Source of the DNA: Parascedosporium putredinis
Lineage: Eukaryota > Ascomycota > Sordariomycetes > Microascales > Microascaceae
DNA length: 64,000 nucleotides
Assembly: GCA_949357655.1 (NCBI GenBank)
Contig: CASHTG010000012.1
Location: 2,356,001 to 2,420,000, forward strand
Reading direction: 5' to 3'
The notes under the pieces are model-generated. The model did no database searches. It was not told the origin of the DNA and saw only the letters and a list, made by a program, of their open reading frames with translations. A program made the translations under genes and the position numbers. Shown in pieces: positions 1 through 11,550 of the stretch. Position 1 is the stretch's first letter, and each line of letters starts with the position of its first letter.

Positions 1-2769
1 GAGATCGGCCAGAGGCGAGGGATTCTCGGACATCGAGGGCCACCGACGCGAGAGCGAGGCAAAACTCACGAATGAAGCGGCAAAGGATCCCGGAGTCCTT
101 CATTTTCTTCTACATACTCTTTTGTTTCCTCCATTCTTTAAAGTCTTTTTCCTTTTAATCATTGCATGGATCCAAGGTCTAAAAAGTCCAGAGGCGAAGC
201 CGGGATGGGAAATTAGATTGTGTTGGCGATGAAACTAGCAGCTTGCGACCAGAAACAAGATGGAGTGGTGATCAAATTCCAAGCCTTCCCAGCATCGATT
301 GCTGGTTGAAGCCCTCAGTCTCACTGGCCAATTTCTCTTGCACGTCTCAGCTGCCGCAGCTCATAATATTCAAGCCCATTCAACGTGCTCTCGCGCGAAC
401 GGCATCGATTGAACCAGGCCGAAGTCAAACCATTCCGTTATCGGTTGAATTATTTCAAAAACGATATTGCACAATACAATAGATCATTGTAGTCTTGGAT
501 TTCTGGAAACGGATGGGCAGCTTTCGGCCCCAGCCCAGTTCCCTAGTTCTTCGTGGCCGCTTGGCAATTTGGAACTTGCATGGGCGTCCGAGTCTGATGT
601 GGTCTCAAGGGATATTTTTGACACGCGCGCTCAGACGACAACGCGCCTCACGGTGATGCTCATGCATGACATGCGCACTCGCCCATGATCCCTTCCAATG
701 TCGTGTGGTGCCGCATGTGGGCTATTGTTCTTCTTTTTCACCAAGCCTCGCGGCCGTTGCTTCTGGCCCGAGTTTTATCTCTAGACTATCCGCATCAATC
801 GATACTTGTACCTTTCGAAAATTCACAAACCACCCTGCCCTGTATCCATAGCTGCGCGCGTACGGACCAGTTCACGAGATGCAGGCTGGCCCTCTTACCG
901 CAACCCTAACCTTGTTCTCCGTCGGTATCGCGCTCAAACTGCCGGACCACCCCTGTCCCGAGTATGGCGTGTCCCTGGGCAGCGGTCTTTGAGAGATGTT
1001 CCATCGAGCCTAGATGTAGCATTCTGTGAAAGAGTGCGTCGTAAACAGACTAGCTTCGCTCTTGAACAAGGATGGAGCCAAAGCCGGAAGAACATATGCA
1101 CGGAACAAGAGCAACGAGCTTTATTTAAGCTCTGACGACACTACTCTGTTGGTTCGCAAGGTGCGAATCGAGCGTACACCGGCTCTGGTGGGAAAGGAGA
1201 AACGGACGAACCGGGAATTTGGACGCTTTCTACTCTCTCCGCTTCGATACCGCGCTGAAATCCTGGATGTGTGGTGTCTGGGGCAGCGTGAACCTGGAAT
1301 TCTTTTGCGAATGTTCTCCGGAGCCGGGTCATCTTGAGTTCCCCACAACTCTTCAGCCCCTGACTCCCTCGACCGTGGAATGTTTCTCCCATGTCCTTTA
1401 TTGGGGGCCGTCCCGCCTTCTCATTCTTCATGGACCCTTCCTCTAGCTCGTCCTCCGCACTGCTAGTGTCCGTTCCATGAACCTATCGAACGAACCTGTC
1501 CTTCCACGATTGTAAACAGCACCTGGTCCCTGCTTTGTATGAGCTTGTGAGGAGCAAGGTGAAGGGATCCATGGATCCTTTTTCGAGATCCGGCCACTTA
1601 AACTAACAGCAAGGTGCAACGCACCGCCTCATGCAGCAAATCCCTCTTGAGCCTAAATTATTCTTCTCATGTCCCTCACCAGCTGAAACTGGCCCTCTGA
1701 CTTGCCTTGGCGGTTTTGGGGATGGTAAAAGAAACCCCGGAAAAAGAATGAGAGAAAGACGAAAATTAAGGGAGGATCTGGCGAGTTCGACCGTAAAAAT
1801 GAGTTGTCCGGCATTGGGTGTCCTGCATTAACTGCTGTCGATCGATCAGCCTGAAGCGAGACGTCGGCCCACTCCTAGGAGATCTTCGAAAGGGCAACGA
1901 AAAGTGAAAGGGAGAAAAACAAGCCCCTCCCCAGTAGTTTGCCCCAGCCGGGAAATCTTCCTTCCTTCTAGGAACTGTTTCTTCTAGTCCCTTGTTCTTT
2001 TTTTGCTTATTCATTATTTGGTCAAGGACACAGGAGGGAACAAGACGACATCCCGGAGTCACGCTGGCCAGTGCCTGCGGGCAACCCGGTTCATGCTTTC
2101 GGTGCACCTGGTGCATCCCTGATCGTCGTCTCCAAAATAGTTTATTCCCCTCACTCTCTTCCCCGGTCGGCGAGTCCCAAAACTTAAAACTGGCTCATGC
2201 TTTGACCACAGCGCCTGGAACGCGGGTTCGATCTGGTGGAAAAAAGTGGGATGAGGGCGGAAAATGCCCAGTGACGAGGGGGTCTTTGCTGGCTCCGGGA
2301 TGGCAATAGCGCGACTTTTCTACCGCTCACGCTTGGAATGGGGGACAAGGCGGGAGAAGCAGGAGCTGAGGGCGCAAACTGATTTGTTTTGTGTTTTGCA
2401 ACTTGGGATCAAACTCTTGATGATCGCCGGGCCACGGTTACCGAGGAACTGAAGAAAAGTACCGGATGCTGGCCATGTACGGTCAACGATATACAGAGAC
2501 TCCCCGCCTGCTCTACCGGTGACTCAATGTTATTTAAGAAGGCGAATGCTTCCTGTCACTTTCATCTCCTTTTTCATCTGGTCTTCTCTCCATCATTGCA
2601 GGGTTCAGTTGATCTTGACACCCACCATCTTCTGGGAAGACAAAGCTCCCCCACAGTCCGTACCGGCTACGAGACCCCTTAACCTTGACCCTAATATTAA
2701 TACCGGCATCTTTACACATCATCCCTTTCTTTGTCTCTTCCTCCACTTAGTCTCCAGTCCATTCTCAAA
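1..2769. other. no gene recognised; upstream region of the first gene
   Basis: All open frames here are short, overlap one another on both strands and resemble no family I know. Toward the right end the sequence turns pyrimidine-rich (about 2560-2765), as expected for the promoter and leader of the gene that starts at 2770. A perfect 14-bp palindrome of the dispersed GGATCC/ATGG motif lies at 1565-1578. A gene entering from the left edge cannot be excluded, but I see no coding signal for one. Confidence 0.5.
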
Positions 2770-3547
2770 ATGAAATCTCTTTCCCTTCTCGCTCTCGCTG
2801 CGGCGGTCGCGGCTCAGAACTTGTAAGTGCACGCTGCTCGCGCTTTTCACCAGACACGCCGCCTGCTTCGCGCTCCAGGCTTCATATAAGTAATCACCAA
2901 AGCTAACCAACACTCCTCTGTTTTTAGCGATGCTTGTACAGAGGCCGGACAGGCGTTCTGCGACGGTGGCTCCCTCTCCACCGACTCCATCATCCAATGT
3001 ACCGGCCCTGGTGTAGGTGCCGTCTCCCGCTGCCGGGACCACCTGTCTAGCAAGGGGTTGAACCTGCCGAAGTCTCCATGTGCTACCAGACATCGGCTGA
3101 CGTAGGAGACGCTGGCTGCGAGCGCGACGTAAGTACTTTTCTACCCTTCCTCCTTTCCTTCAGTTCCTCGCCTTTCTTCAAAGCTTTAAAAAGGATAGAT
3201 GGTATCAAGACAGCCCAGCACAAAAAAAAAAAAAGAAAATCAAATTGCCACTCTTTCGTGCTGTAGCTTACCTGATTTCTTAGTGCGTCGTCTTCAACTC
3301 GGTGTCCTCCTTCACCCTCGACTCCTCCGTCTGCGTGCCCCGCAGGCCCCAGAACCCACCCCCGGTTCCAGCTCCGGCGGGAGTGCCCCTACTCGTCCAG
3401 GTGGTCCCGGGAACGGCGGCGGCGAACAGCCTGAGCCCACCCGTACTGGTCGTCCAGGAGAAGGTGGCGGCGGCGGTGGCGGTGGCGAGCCCCAGCCCCT
3501 ACCCGTACTGGTGGTGGCGGTGGCGAGCCCCAGCCCCTACCCGTACT

Positions 3548-3579
<32 letters not shown>

Positions 3580-4065
3580 TCGCCCTGATGAACCAGAGCC
3601 TACTCGTCCCGGCCCGCCCCCGTCCGAAGGTGGTGGTGGTGGTGGCGGTGAAGAGCCGGAGCCCACCCGGCCGGGACCTCCGCCCTCCGAAGGCGGCGGT
3701 GATCGCCCCACTGCCACTGGTGGTCCCGGAGGCCCCGGCGGCCCTGGTGGTCCTGGTGGTCCTGGTGGTGAACGGCCTACCGCATCCACGTCTCCCACCC
3801 GACCTCCTAACGGTGGCCGCCCCACTGATACCGAACCTGGTCGCCCCGGCCCCACTGGTTCGGAGTCCGGCCGTCCCGGTCCCCCGGAGGTGGCCCCACG
3901 ACCGCCATCACCACTACTCGCGGTGGCGGCGGCGGCGGCGGCGGCGCAAACGCTACTTCCTCTACTCGGCCACCAACATCCACTTTTGTACCTGCCGGTG
4001 CCGAGACCCTTCACGCAGGAGGACTGGTAGCCTTCCTCGGGTTCCTCGCGGCGCTGCTCATCTAA
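2770..4065 (+). CDS. secreted Pro/Gly-rich GPI-anchored cell-surface protein (three exons, several frame breaks)
   Basis: Exons are 2770-2822, 2928-3128 and 3284-4065, with GT-AG introns. The start gives a clean signal peptide (MKSLSLLALAAAVAAQNF). An N-terminal Cys module of about 85 residues follows, with spaced cysteines (DACTEAGQAFC, IIQCTG, VSRCRDHL, MCYQTS, DAGCERD, CVVF, SVCVP). Next comes a long low-complexity stalk of EPxPTR(T/P)G, PPPSEGGG and GGPGGPG repeats. The C-terminus (LHAGGLVAFLGFLAALLI) after a small-residue stretch is a typical GPI-attachment signal, so the product should sit in the plasma membrane or cell wall. Reading through needs about five added bases, at about 3076 and in C runs at 3338-3341, 3496-3499, 3534-3537 and 3881-3885. 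These look like sequencing deletions. Restored length is about 346 residues. I cannot name the family; adhesin or wall protein is an inference. Confidence 0.75.
3222..3234 (+). repeat. A13 homopolymer inside intron 2 of the GPI-protein gene
   Basis: Thirteen consecutive A lie in the second intron of the secreted Pro/Gly-rich protein gene. It is an ordinary length-variable homopolymer and part of the reason the shadow frames here look odd. Confidence 0.9.
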
Positions 4066-5296
4066 GCACAATCGGGTCTGGCGTCAAGGTGTTTTTAACT
4101 TTGATCTTTTTTTCTTTTTTACAATCTTGGCATCTTTTTCCCCCGCCTTTCTCCTTTGTTCTCATGGAAGACACTCTGGGTATCAGGAACAGACTGGAGT
4201 TCGCGAATATAAGGGGCGGAGTTACCGTGTGTTCTTTGTGGTGAGGTAGTTAGAGACTTTCTTAATGCTTCAATTCTATGTTTCGTATCTTTCACTCTGG
4301 ATTCCCCTATGACAGTAGAATTCTTTTTGCCGAGTATCTATAATAAATGCGTAGAGCTAGGTACACGGCACATATCGGACGTTTTTGTAAGTGCGTGTAG
4401 CTTAATGTACCATCAATAGTATCTTTTTCACTGGAGTCGTAAGACAAAAAAACAAGGGTCACCAGGTTCAATGGGTCTATAAAAGTGTTTTCAGGAGGAT
4501 TATTTTATTATTTTCTTTTCCTTGAATAGATTCAAGATCAAATCTACTTATTACATGATGGAGAGGAAAACAAGCCAATAGCTCCTCCAGGCGGGTGGCT
4601 GGCTCAAGGCCCGAAAGGTCCGAGACCACCGACAAGGGACAAGTGGAATTCCAGGAGTTCAGTCGAGGAACTAGTTTCCGAAATTGTCAAGGGATGGGAA
4701 TCCACGGCAGAAAGCCTTCAGAGACGGTGGGTAACACCCTTCGTCGAGCTATCTGCCGGAGCGGCCGAGACGGATCCGAGAATCAAAGTAAGAATCTCGG
4801 AACCCGTTCCGACCGGGTTTGGGCCGAAAAAGGGGAGCATTCGAAGCCCAGTTGGGTTGGGGGTTGGGGGTTTGGACCGGGAGAAGGGGAGATGTACCGA
4901 AACCATACCGTAGGAACCAGCCCTAGGGTATGGCGTGTGTATCGGCTCTCGACCCGAGCTTCTCCTCTGGAATGCAGGAAGCTTGGCTGTTGCATCGAGT
5001 GGCAACTGCAGCAAGAAACCTGCTCACCGAGCGTCTGGGAATCGTGCCGGGACCTCGAGGCGTCGCGGGCACGAACCGAAGAAACAAGTAAGCCCGCCAA
5101 ATGGGAAATGGGGGTTTACCAACTCGGGAGACGGGTTTGGTTGAAAATGAATGTCGTGTCGTATCAGCGTTCATTAAAAAATTGTAAAGCGTCGTGACAA
5201 AATAATTAAAAATGGCGTTTTCGTAAACATCCTTAGAAGTGAAAAAGAGACATGATTTGTGAAGTCATTCCAACCCTGGAAAGGGGCGACAGGCGC
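4066..5296. other. convergent intergenic region, no gene supported
   Basis: This holds the 3' ends of the Pro/Gly-rich protein gene (+) and the EsdC-like gene (-). AT-rich stretches at about 4370-4570 and 5190-5240 fit 3' untranslated regions and polyadenylation signals. A 200-codon plus-strand frame (4595-5197) has irregular composition and no recognisable motif, and I do not call it. Confidence 0.6.
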
Positions 5297-6116
5297 TTAG
5301 CCACGGACGACGATGCCGTTGCGGCGGGCGTCGGTGTTGACGTACTCGGAGTCGGAGTCGGAGCAGGACGAGTCATCATAGCCGCAGCGGGAGCCACCGC
5401 AGTCGAGGCGGACACGGTCGCCCTTGCGGGTGATTCCGTAGCGCTCGCAGGAGCAGGTGGAGCAGTCGGAGACTGGGGTGCTGTAGCCGGAGACGTCGCT
5501 GGAGGAAGAAGATCCGTAGCTGAGGTCGGAGTCCTCGTCGGACTCGTCGGAGTCGTAGATGACGGCGCCCTGGAAGCGGCCAGCGAGGTCCTCGACCTCC
5601 TCGTCGTAGTCCAGAATGGTGCGGGTGGCACTGGGGTTGACGGGCTTGGGAGCCTTGATCTGGGAGACGGAGAGGGGACGGCCCTTGGGGATGTCGCTGG
5701 AGGAGCGGCGGCTAGAGCTCTTGGAGGAGGAGGAAGAGGAGGACTTGCTGGAGCTGGAGGAAGACTTGCTGGAAGACTTGCTCGAGGACTTGCTGGAGGA
5801 GGAGGAGGAAGACTTGGAGGACTTGGGCATGTCGAGGATGTTGAGGGCGCGGCCAGTGGTGGGCTCGACGGTGGAGTCTACCGAGGGGTTGTGGGAGACA
5901 TGGTAGCCGTCGATGATGTAGTAGTACCAGTAGCGCTGGCCAGACTTGAGGGTGGAGCTGGAGAAGCGGAAAGTTCCCTTCCAGGAGCCGGACTTGCTGG
6001 AGGTCTTGTCCTTGGAGAGGGAAGCTGTCCGGCGTAGTTGTCCCAGGAGCCCAAAGATGGACGGACTTGACGCCAGAGGAGACGCGGAGGGAGAAGCTGA
6101 GTTGAGTGGCAGACAT
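5297..6116 (-). CDS. esdC: EsdC-like protein with AMPK-type glycogen-binding domain and Ser/Lys-rich tail
   Basis: Single exon, restored length about 273 residues. The N-terminus (MSATQLSFSLRVSSGVKSV) runs into an AMPK1-CBM/E-set fold with the characteristic SGSWKGTFRFSSSTLKSGQR and RYWYYYIIDGYHVSHNPS segments. This is the carbohydrate-binding module of the AMPK beta subunit and of Aspergillus EsdC, a protein required for early sexual development. A long (K)SSSSK tract follows, then an acidic Ser region and a Cys-containing C-terminal module (CSTCSCERYGITRKG, DCGGSRCGYDD). Two single-base losses break the frame early, at the A run 6053-6055 and the G run 6019-6021 (plus-strand coordinates). 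Adding a base at each restores the expected GSWDNYAGQLPLSKDK segment. Family assignment is firm. The role in this fungus (glycogen-linked developmental signalling) is inferred from the Aspergillus homologue. Confidence 0.85.
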
Positions 6117-6859
6117 TTTGAGCTGAAATTAATGCAGTTGCTGTGTAACTTGAAAAAAGGATCCAAAAAGGTCAAAGATTGGCGTTGGAGAGAAAAAATG
6201 TTTGCTGAGCAAGACAAAACCAGTTTGTTATTCCGTGTAGGGGGACGAGAAGATTCAAGCCAACCAGTGTACTTGAAAACTTTCAGAAGGGGGTGTTGAG
6301 ATTGGATATTTTGTGTTTTGGTTGATTTTTATGGAGTTTGAAGAGTGATTAGGAGTGAGGCCAGCCCACGATGCAAAAAAGAGAAAGGGGAAAGAGGTGG
6401 AAAGGAAAACAAAAACTGATTAAGATGGTTGAAATGCTTGCTGGAGAGAAAAGAAAAGAAGGAGGGAAAATGGCTTTTGGGGGCTGCGAGAGACGGCCAA
6501 CTATATACCAAAAGTCGAGGCCGCTTCGTGAGGCCATTTTGGCCGCACCTCCGAGAGAGAGGCGGCCGAGGCCACAAAGGCCAAGGCCAAGCAAGGATGG
6601 GGAGCCGGAGGGGCGAATGGTGGTGGACCCGGGGGAGAGAGAGAAGGACGAGGACGAGAAGGTCGTGAAAATGGGCGACAGGGAATGGGCGAGGAAACGA
6701 ACATCCGTCCAATGAGGGGGATATGCGGGCATCCATTGATGTACGGGCTGCATGTGGATCGCATGGGTGACGGCTATCACATATTGGAACGGGTTGCAGT
6801 GCGTGCAATCAACATTGAACCAAGGCGGAAAAGGCGACAGAGGAGTACCGTACCATACT

Positions 6860-6885
6860 TTTGCTACCTTTGCTACCTTTGCTAC
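6860..6885 (+). repeat. 9-bp tandem repeat TTTGCTACC, about 3 copies
   Basis: Two perfect copies and an eight-of-nine third copy of TTTGCTACC lie head to tail in the upstream region of the EsdC-like gene. About 25 bp further on, GTGCTGAG is repeated in the same way (about 6912-6930). Confidence 0.9.
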
Positions 6886-7450
6886 ATCTATGGATACCTT
6901 TGCAACTAAGGTGCTGAGGTGCTGAGGTGCCCGGCTCACGGCAGCACGTTGAAAGCGGGCAAGGCGGGTAGGGTCAACGAGGGACCAAGTAGGAGACCAG
7001 GGCCCATGTACTTTGCTCGCACTCGGCCAATCTCGCCAGGCAGGACATGGATCACGTCTATTAATATTATCTCTCTTGGTGATATCATATTGTCGCCCCC
7101 GGTGCAGCAGTCCATTTGGCAATAACGCCCTTCCAAGTGCTCTGGAGGAGGGGGTTTTGGGGTTCGGGATATGAGCATTGAGTTGCTAGCAACAGCATCG
7201 CTCCACCTCGTGATCTTGTGCTCGCAAACTGGGTACGACATGACAACGGAGAGATCGACACCTCACCTCGCTCTCCCCCGTAAACCCCCGCCTATTTTGC
7301 GAGTGCGCGCCTGCGTGCATCTCGACCAAGTCAACGTGTGGGTGGAGAAACATGATGAAGATGTGGCCGTCGGGAAAGGGAACGCTAGGCCAACCGCCCT
7401 GGCCAAGGTTCCTCCGAGATGACGAGAGTCGAGAGAGGAGAAGACCTCGA

Positions 7451-7470
7451 GTGTGTGTGTGTGTGTGTGT
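7451..7470 (+). repeat. (GT)10 microsatellite
   Basis: Ten perfect GT dinucleotides in intergenic DNA. It is a simple sequence repeat with no associated gene. Confidence 0.95.
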
Positions 7471-7636
7471 GCTCGCTGCTGGGCTCTTCCCTCGCACCCC
7501 TTTGTTACTAACCGGAACCGAAATGCATGAGAATGGATGAACTGGAAGACGTGCAGAATCCATCTCCGCTTTCCTGTTCAAGAAATCAGCCTCCAGCGCC
7601 GGCGGTTAAGCAGCAAGGTGGATGGGTCCGGCCCCG

Positions 7637-7825
7637 CCAATCAGAGCCGAGAACAAGTTGCTAATCCGATCGAGGTGAGCGTCTAACGCTGTGTCCTGAT
7701 TGGCCATTACCAGCTCTGTCGCGTCAGTCCCACCCACACACACTCAAGACACGCTTCACTGTCTCTTCGTCACTTGAGTGGACAAAGGTCGTCACGCAGC
7801 GGACGACATGCCGGCGCTAGCCAAT
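7637..7825. promoter_or_regulatory. cluster of three CCAAT boxes
   Basis: CCAAT occurs at 7637-7641, inverted (ATTGG) at 7699-7703, and at 7821-7825. CCAAT is the binding site of the fungal HAP/CBC complex. No gene is visible within 1.5 kb. The nearest, the EsdC-like gene, starts at 6116 on the minus strand, so this may be a distal part of its promoter or the promoter of an unseen transcript. Function is inferred only. Confidence 0.3.
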
Positions 7826-7879
7826 CACCACCCCTAGACACCTTGCAGGGAAAGAAGGTGAGGAGGCTAGCACGCTAGC

Positions 7880-7900
7880 ATCAAGGGAATCAAGGGAATC
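7880..7900 (+). repeat. 9-bp tandem repeat ATCAAGGGA, 2.3 copies
   Basis: Two perfect head-to-tail copies plus ATC of a third, in intergenic DNA. Confidence 0.9.
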
Positions 7901-8245
7901 GAGGTCAATGGGATGCATGCATAATAGACGACGAAGCTTATTAGCGACCAAACTTTCAGGACCGAGATTTACACGCAGTCTCTCAATCTGTATGGACCCT
8001 TTTGAGTGGGGCCCTTTCCTAGTCGCATTGAAGGCAATATGACGCGCCAGTGAGAGGAGGCGAGACCTGCTGTCCTTCATCACCTTTTGGTGATGCTGGT
8101 GTCCGGTAGTTTCGCTAACACAGAGTGTAGTCTGGTTGACATGGCACAATCCCTGCTCTTAACGCGCAAAAAAGGAAAAAAAAGGAAGAAAAAAACACGG
8201 CTGCCCCTGATGAACCTGCACGGCGCTTGCTCTCTTCTCATCGTC

Positions 8246-8268
8246 CCAAGGAAACCAAGGAAACCAAG
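8246..8268 (+). repeat. 9-bp tandem repeat CCAAGGAAA, 2.5 copies
   Basis: Two perfect copies plus CCAAG of a third, in intergenic DNA. Confidence 0.9.
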
Positions 8269-10680
8269 CCGCCCCTCTTGGTCCGTGTATATCGCTAATC
8301 GGCTGAAGATTGAAGATAATTGATTTTTGGGGGGCGCGTTTCGAGGACGCATATACCTCTTCTCTTCTTCTCTCTCTCCTTTATCAAACCCCCGAGCCGG
8401 GCATTCCTCGGCCGACCACTCGCAGCGCTATACAAGTGCTTGCCGACTCTCTCAACGCCGGTTTGGACGTAGTCCATAGCTTCAAAGGGGATGACGGTGT
8501 CCGCGCATCTAGGTGCAATAACCCGTAACCTTCCATCCTTCCCCGAGTCGGTAATCGATAAACATTGGCGCTTCCAAGGCACGCGGGCCCAAGCATCTGT
8601 TCACACCATCCATCCATGCCTAATCGAGCGCACTTACCAGCGTGACTGCCCCTGAACAACGTGCTTCGGCAACTTCCACCATTGAGAAGCCCATAATTGC
8701 CCGCGGAAAAAAAAAGAAGGAAAAAGGGGTAACCCATCATTGATCCATTCTTTTCAGATCGCGGCTGAGGGTGGTCCACCCATCTCCCATCTCATGCAAG
8801 TGATGCCAACTCTTCCTCCATTCAGGGAAAGGTCGCGGTTGCACCGGATGACACCGCGATGAGCCTACCCTTGTCCCCTTCTCCAGAACAAGGGACCCAC
8901 CCAGTGAGACCGTGATCGCCGGCATGCCGTGTTCGTTGAATCGTACCTATATTGAGCCAAGGGTTCTTTCTCTTCCTTATTTTTCTCTCCTTTTACCGCT
9001 GCTGCAGCTCCAGTTCAACCGAGAGAGCGCACAGGTGCATCCGTTAAGCGCCGCCAGACGCACTGAACTCCCACAGGAGCGTACGAGCCATGTATGCCAA
9101 CGTTGCTACCATGCACCACTCATGCACTTCTTGGCCCCCTCCCCTTCTGCCTACACACTTTTTGTTTTTCTTCTCTCGTCTCTTTTGTCTATTACCCAAG
9201 CGAGCGAACAGGTTTTCCAGCTGCAGTGTGCCCCCTCCCCAGATTTTCCATGCCGTCCGAAGTGGAAATATCGCCAGGGCGAACAGAGAGAACAGGGAAG
9301 AGGGGCCGAGCGTAATAAGCGACAAGGACTCAATAAGCCTACATGTACCCTTCGTTGCAACGGGCTGGCTGGACCATAGATGGATGGATCTGCTCCACCT
9401 CTACATAACACCATCAGGTAAAAAGGGAGTAGGAAGAAAAATGGCCACATGCTCCGGTTGGCTACATGCACTGCAAGTTCAATCAGAATACGCGCACTCG
9501 GCGGGTATGTAGGCTGGATCCAGTCACGAGAACAATGGGAAAAGCGACCTGTCTCCGCGCTCGCTTGAACGAGTCTGTGGGGTCGGTTAAACTTCAATTT
9601 CGTTTTCTTCAAGACCACTGCGTGCCTGTGGGGGCCGGCGCCGGCACGGGCGCGGCTGGGAGCGGAGGACGGGCCAATATCACAATCAAATCGGTGCATG
9701 GCATTTCTTAAGAATGATGCTAAGAAGCTGACGTTTACTTTTGGGGGGTGAAAGGCGTCGAGAAGGTGCAGCAGCTCTTGATGGGATCGTCGGCGTGAGA
9801 CTTCTGCAGGCAGTCATGGCCGACTCTATACAAGTAGCGCCATCTCAACAGTCATTTTTCCCCGGGTTCACTGGAGAGTTGTTGAGATGGCTTGCGGGTG
9901 AGGTGAACTGGAAGGTGGATCACCTTCATCCGTGATGCTAGATAAGAGACGACCACGAAGGTGCAGGCGGCTGATTTCTCGGTGCATTGTGTGTTTTTAG
10001 TCACATGATGTGGATTTTGTTCAACTCTTCAAGTTGAGTTGAAATTCAAGTGGCTTGCACCAAACTGAATAGATATACCAAGAGGTTCTTTGGATCAGTT
10101 TGAGTGAAAGCGTCGTCACTCCTAATGGCAGCTTACTCGTTTGTTTCCCTTTCCTACCGCATAGCAAATCAATCCGAGCGATGCCCATGCGTCCCGCGGA
10201 CGTCGCGTTGAGCAGCTATTAGCCGTACTGGTATATCCCAGGTTTTCTGGGGATCAGGTCGTGCCTTTGAATCGGCCTGGAAGATTCAATGTCCATGAGA
10301 TGTGTGATCCGGGATACTGTTGCCTAACAAACATGATCCTTCCAGGAAGAAAAGATATGACCTAAGACGCTGCCGAACCACTATTCATGTTGATCGCTAA
10401 TAAACAAATACACTTGCTCGAGGAAGAAGGTAGTATTCGCTCTCGGTGCAAGCTAGAGCGAATCGTTGCGTCGGGATTATCCATCATCTCGAAAAACCCA
10501 TTCTCCACTTGAATTGAATCCTCCTCCCACATCGCACTTGCATCCCCACTCCCTTCTACCTCCCCCGACGTAGAGAAGGAGAAAAATAAGTCTGCCTATC
10601 CTCCCAGCAAAGACGCCATCCTCCTCCCAAACTTCATCGTCCTCTCCGCGGAAAAAGAACAAAAAAAGATTGTGCCGAGG

Positions 10681-11550
10681 ATGGCGTCCACAGCAACCCA
10701 CCCAGACGCCTCGAGCCTCATCCCCCGCGTCACCGAGTACGCCCGCGCCTACATGGCCAACTACGACGGATCCCACGACTTCAACCACATCCGCCGCGTC
10801 CTCCGCCTCGCCCAACGCATCTACGCTTCCGAGCGCGCCCGCGGCACCTCCGACGCCGATCAATCCGTCGTCACCCTCTGCGCCCTCCTCCACGACGTCG
10901 GCGACAAAAGTACCTGCGCGAGGGCGAGCGCGCCGAGTCCATGGTGCGCGACGTCTTGCTCGGCTTCGGCGCCGATCCGGAGCTCGCGGACAGGGTGCAG
11001 GCCATCTGCCTCGGCGTGAGCTATTCGAGCGAGATCAAGGACCGGGCCAAGGTGCAGAGACTCATTGCTGTGTATCCCGAATGTAAGCATCCGGACCCTT
11101 TTATATATATATATATATCCATGGATATATCCATATCGATTCCTACTTCTTCCCACCTAGCTATTCTTGTAGGGAATTGCTCTCTGTTCTCGTCCTCCCT
11201 CCTCCACCCACATACACGTATCTTCTTCTTCGATATGTAGCATCTCGTTTTGGGTGAGGCGTGCGTAAAGCAAACCATAGCAACCTAACTGTGAATCCTC
11301 TTTCGGCAGTGGCCATCGTGCAAGATGCGGACCGGCTAGACGCGATCGGCGCCGTGGGTATCGGCCGGACGTTTGCCTTTGGCGGCGCAAAGGCCGTACC
11401 CTAGAAGACACTCTGGAACACTTTGACGATAAACTCCTGCTCCTGGAAGGCATGATGAAAACGGAGACGGGAAGGACCCTCGCCAAAGAGAGGAGTGATA
11501 GACTTAAAGCATTTGCCTCATGGTGGAAAGATGAAAACACTGACGTGTAG
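10681..11550 (+). CDS. HD-domain metal-dependent phosphohydrolase (YedJ-like)
   Basis: Exons 10681-11082 and 11310-11550; restored length about 214 residues. The start at 10681 (MASTATHPDASS) has a purine at -3; an in-frame ATG nine bases upstream is an alternative. HD-superfamily metal ligands are visible in order: the His pair in HDFNHIRRVLRLAQ, the His-Asp pair in LCALLHDVGDK, and the distal Asp in IVQDADRLDAIGAVGIGR. The C-terminal HFDDKLLLLEGMMKTETGR and FASWWKDE segments are typical of the small HD proteins related to bacterial YedJ. The expected activity is hydrolysis of a phosphorylated small molecule or nucleotide; the substrate is unknown. The frame breaks twice, at the A run 10906-10909 and at GG 11392-11393. 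One added base at each restores VGDKKYLREGE and FGGAKGRTLED. It is convergent with the amidohydrolase gene. Confidence 0.85.
11103..11130 (+). repeat. (AT) microsatellite running into an 18-bp perfect palindrome
   Basis: An (AT)8 run continues into a palindrome at 11113-11130 centred on ATCCATGGAT, inside the intron of the HD-domain gene. It could form a cruciform or, in the pre-mRNA, a hairpin just after the 5' splice site. It is one of the four ATCCATGGAT sites in the window. Confidence 0.85.

Larger units (their letters stand above)
6117..10680. other. 4.5 kb intergenic region without a supported gene
   Basis: I see no conserved coding frame on either strand. The left part is the EsdC promoter. 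The interval contains a (GT)10 microsatellite, three short tandem repeats (6860, 7880, 8246), a cluster of three CCAAT boxes (7637-7825), and purine- or pyrimidine-rich tracts. The end, about 10500-10670, is the promoter of the HD-domain gene. A non-coding transcript could start near the CCAAT cluster, but nothing in the sequence proves it. Confidence 0.55.

Noticed and set aside
3499..4071. 190-codon collagen-like frame on the minus strand
   Set aside because: Antisense of the Pro/Gly repeats of the GPI protein; no start context and no family outside the repeats.
4595..5197. 200-codon plus-strand frame
   Set aside because: Irregular composition, no motif, lies in a convergent 3' region.
5252..6037. 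261-codon Gly/Val/Asp-rich frame on the plus strand
   Set aside because: It is the exact antisense of the EsdC-like coding region; its composition follows from the Ser-rich codons on the other strand.
9151..9699. 182-codon minus-strand frame
   Set aside because: No family resemblance, contains low-complexity Leu/Phe runs from a C/T tract, overlaps frames on the other strand.
10477..10893. 138-codon frame on the minus strand
   Set aside because: Overlaps the start of the HD-domain gene on the other strand, which has clear catalytic motifs.
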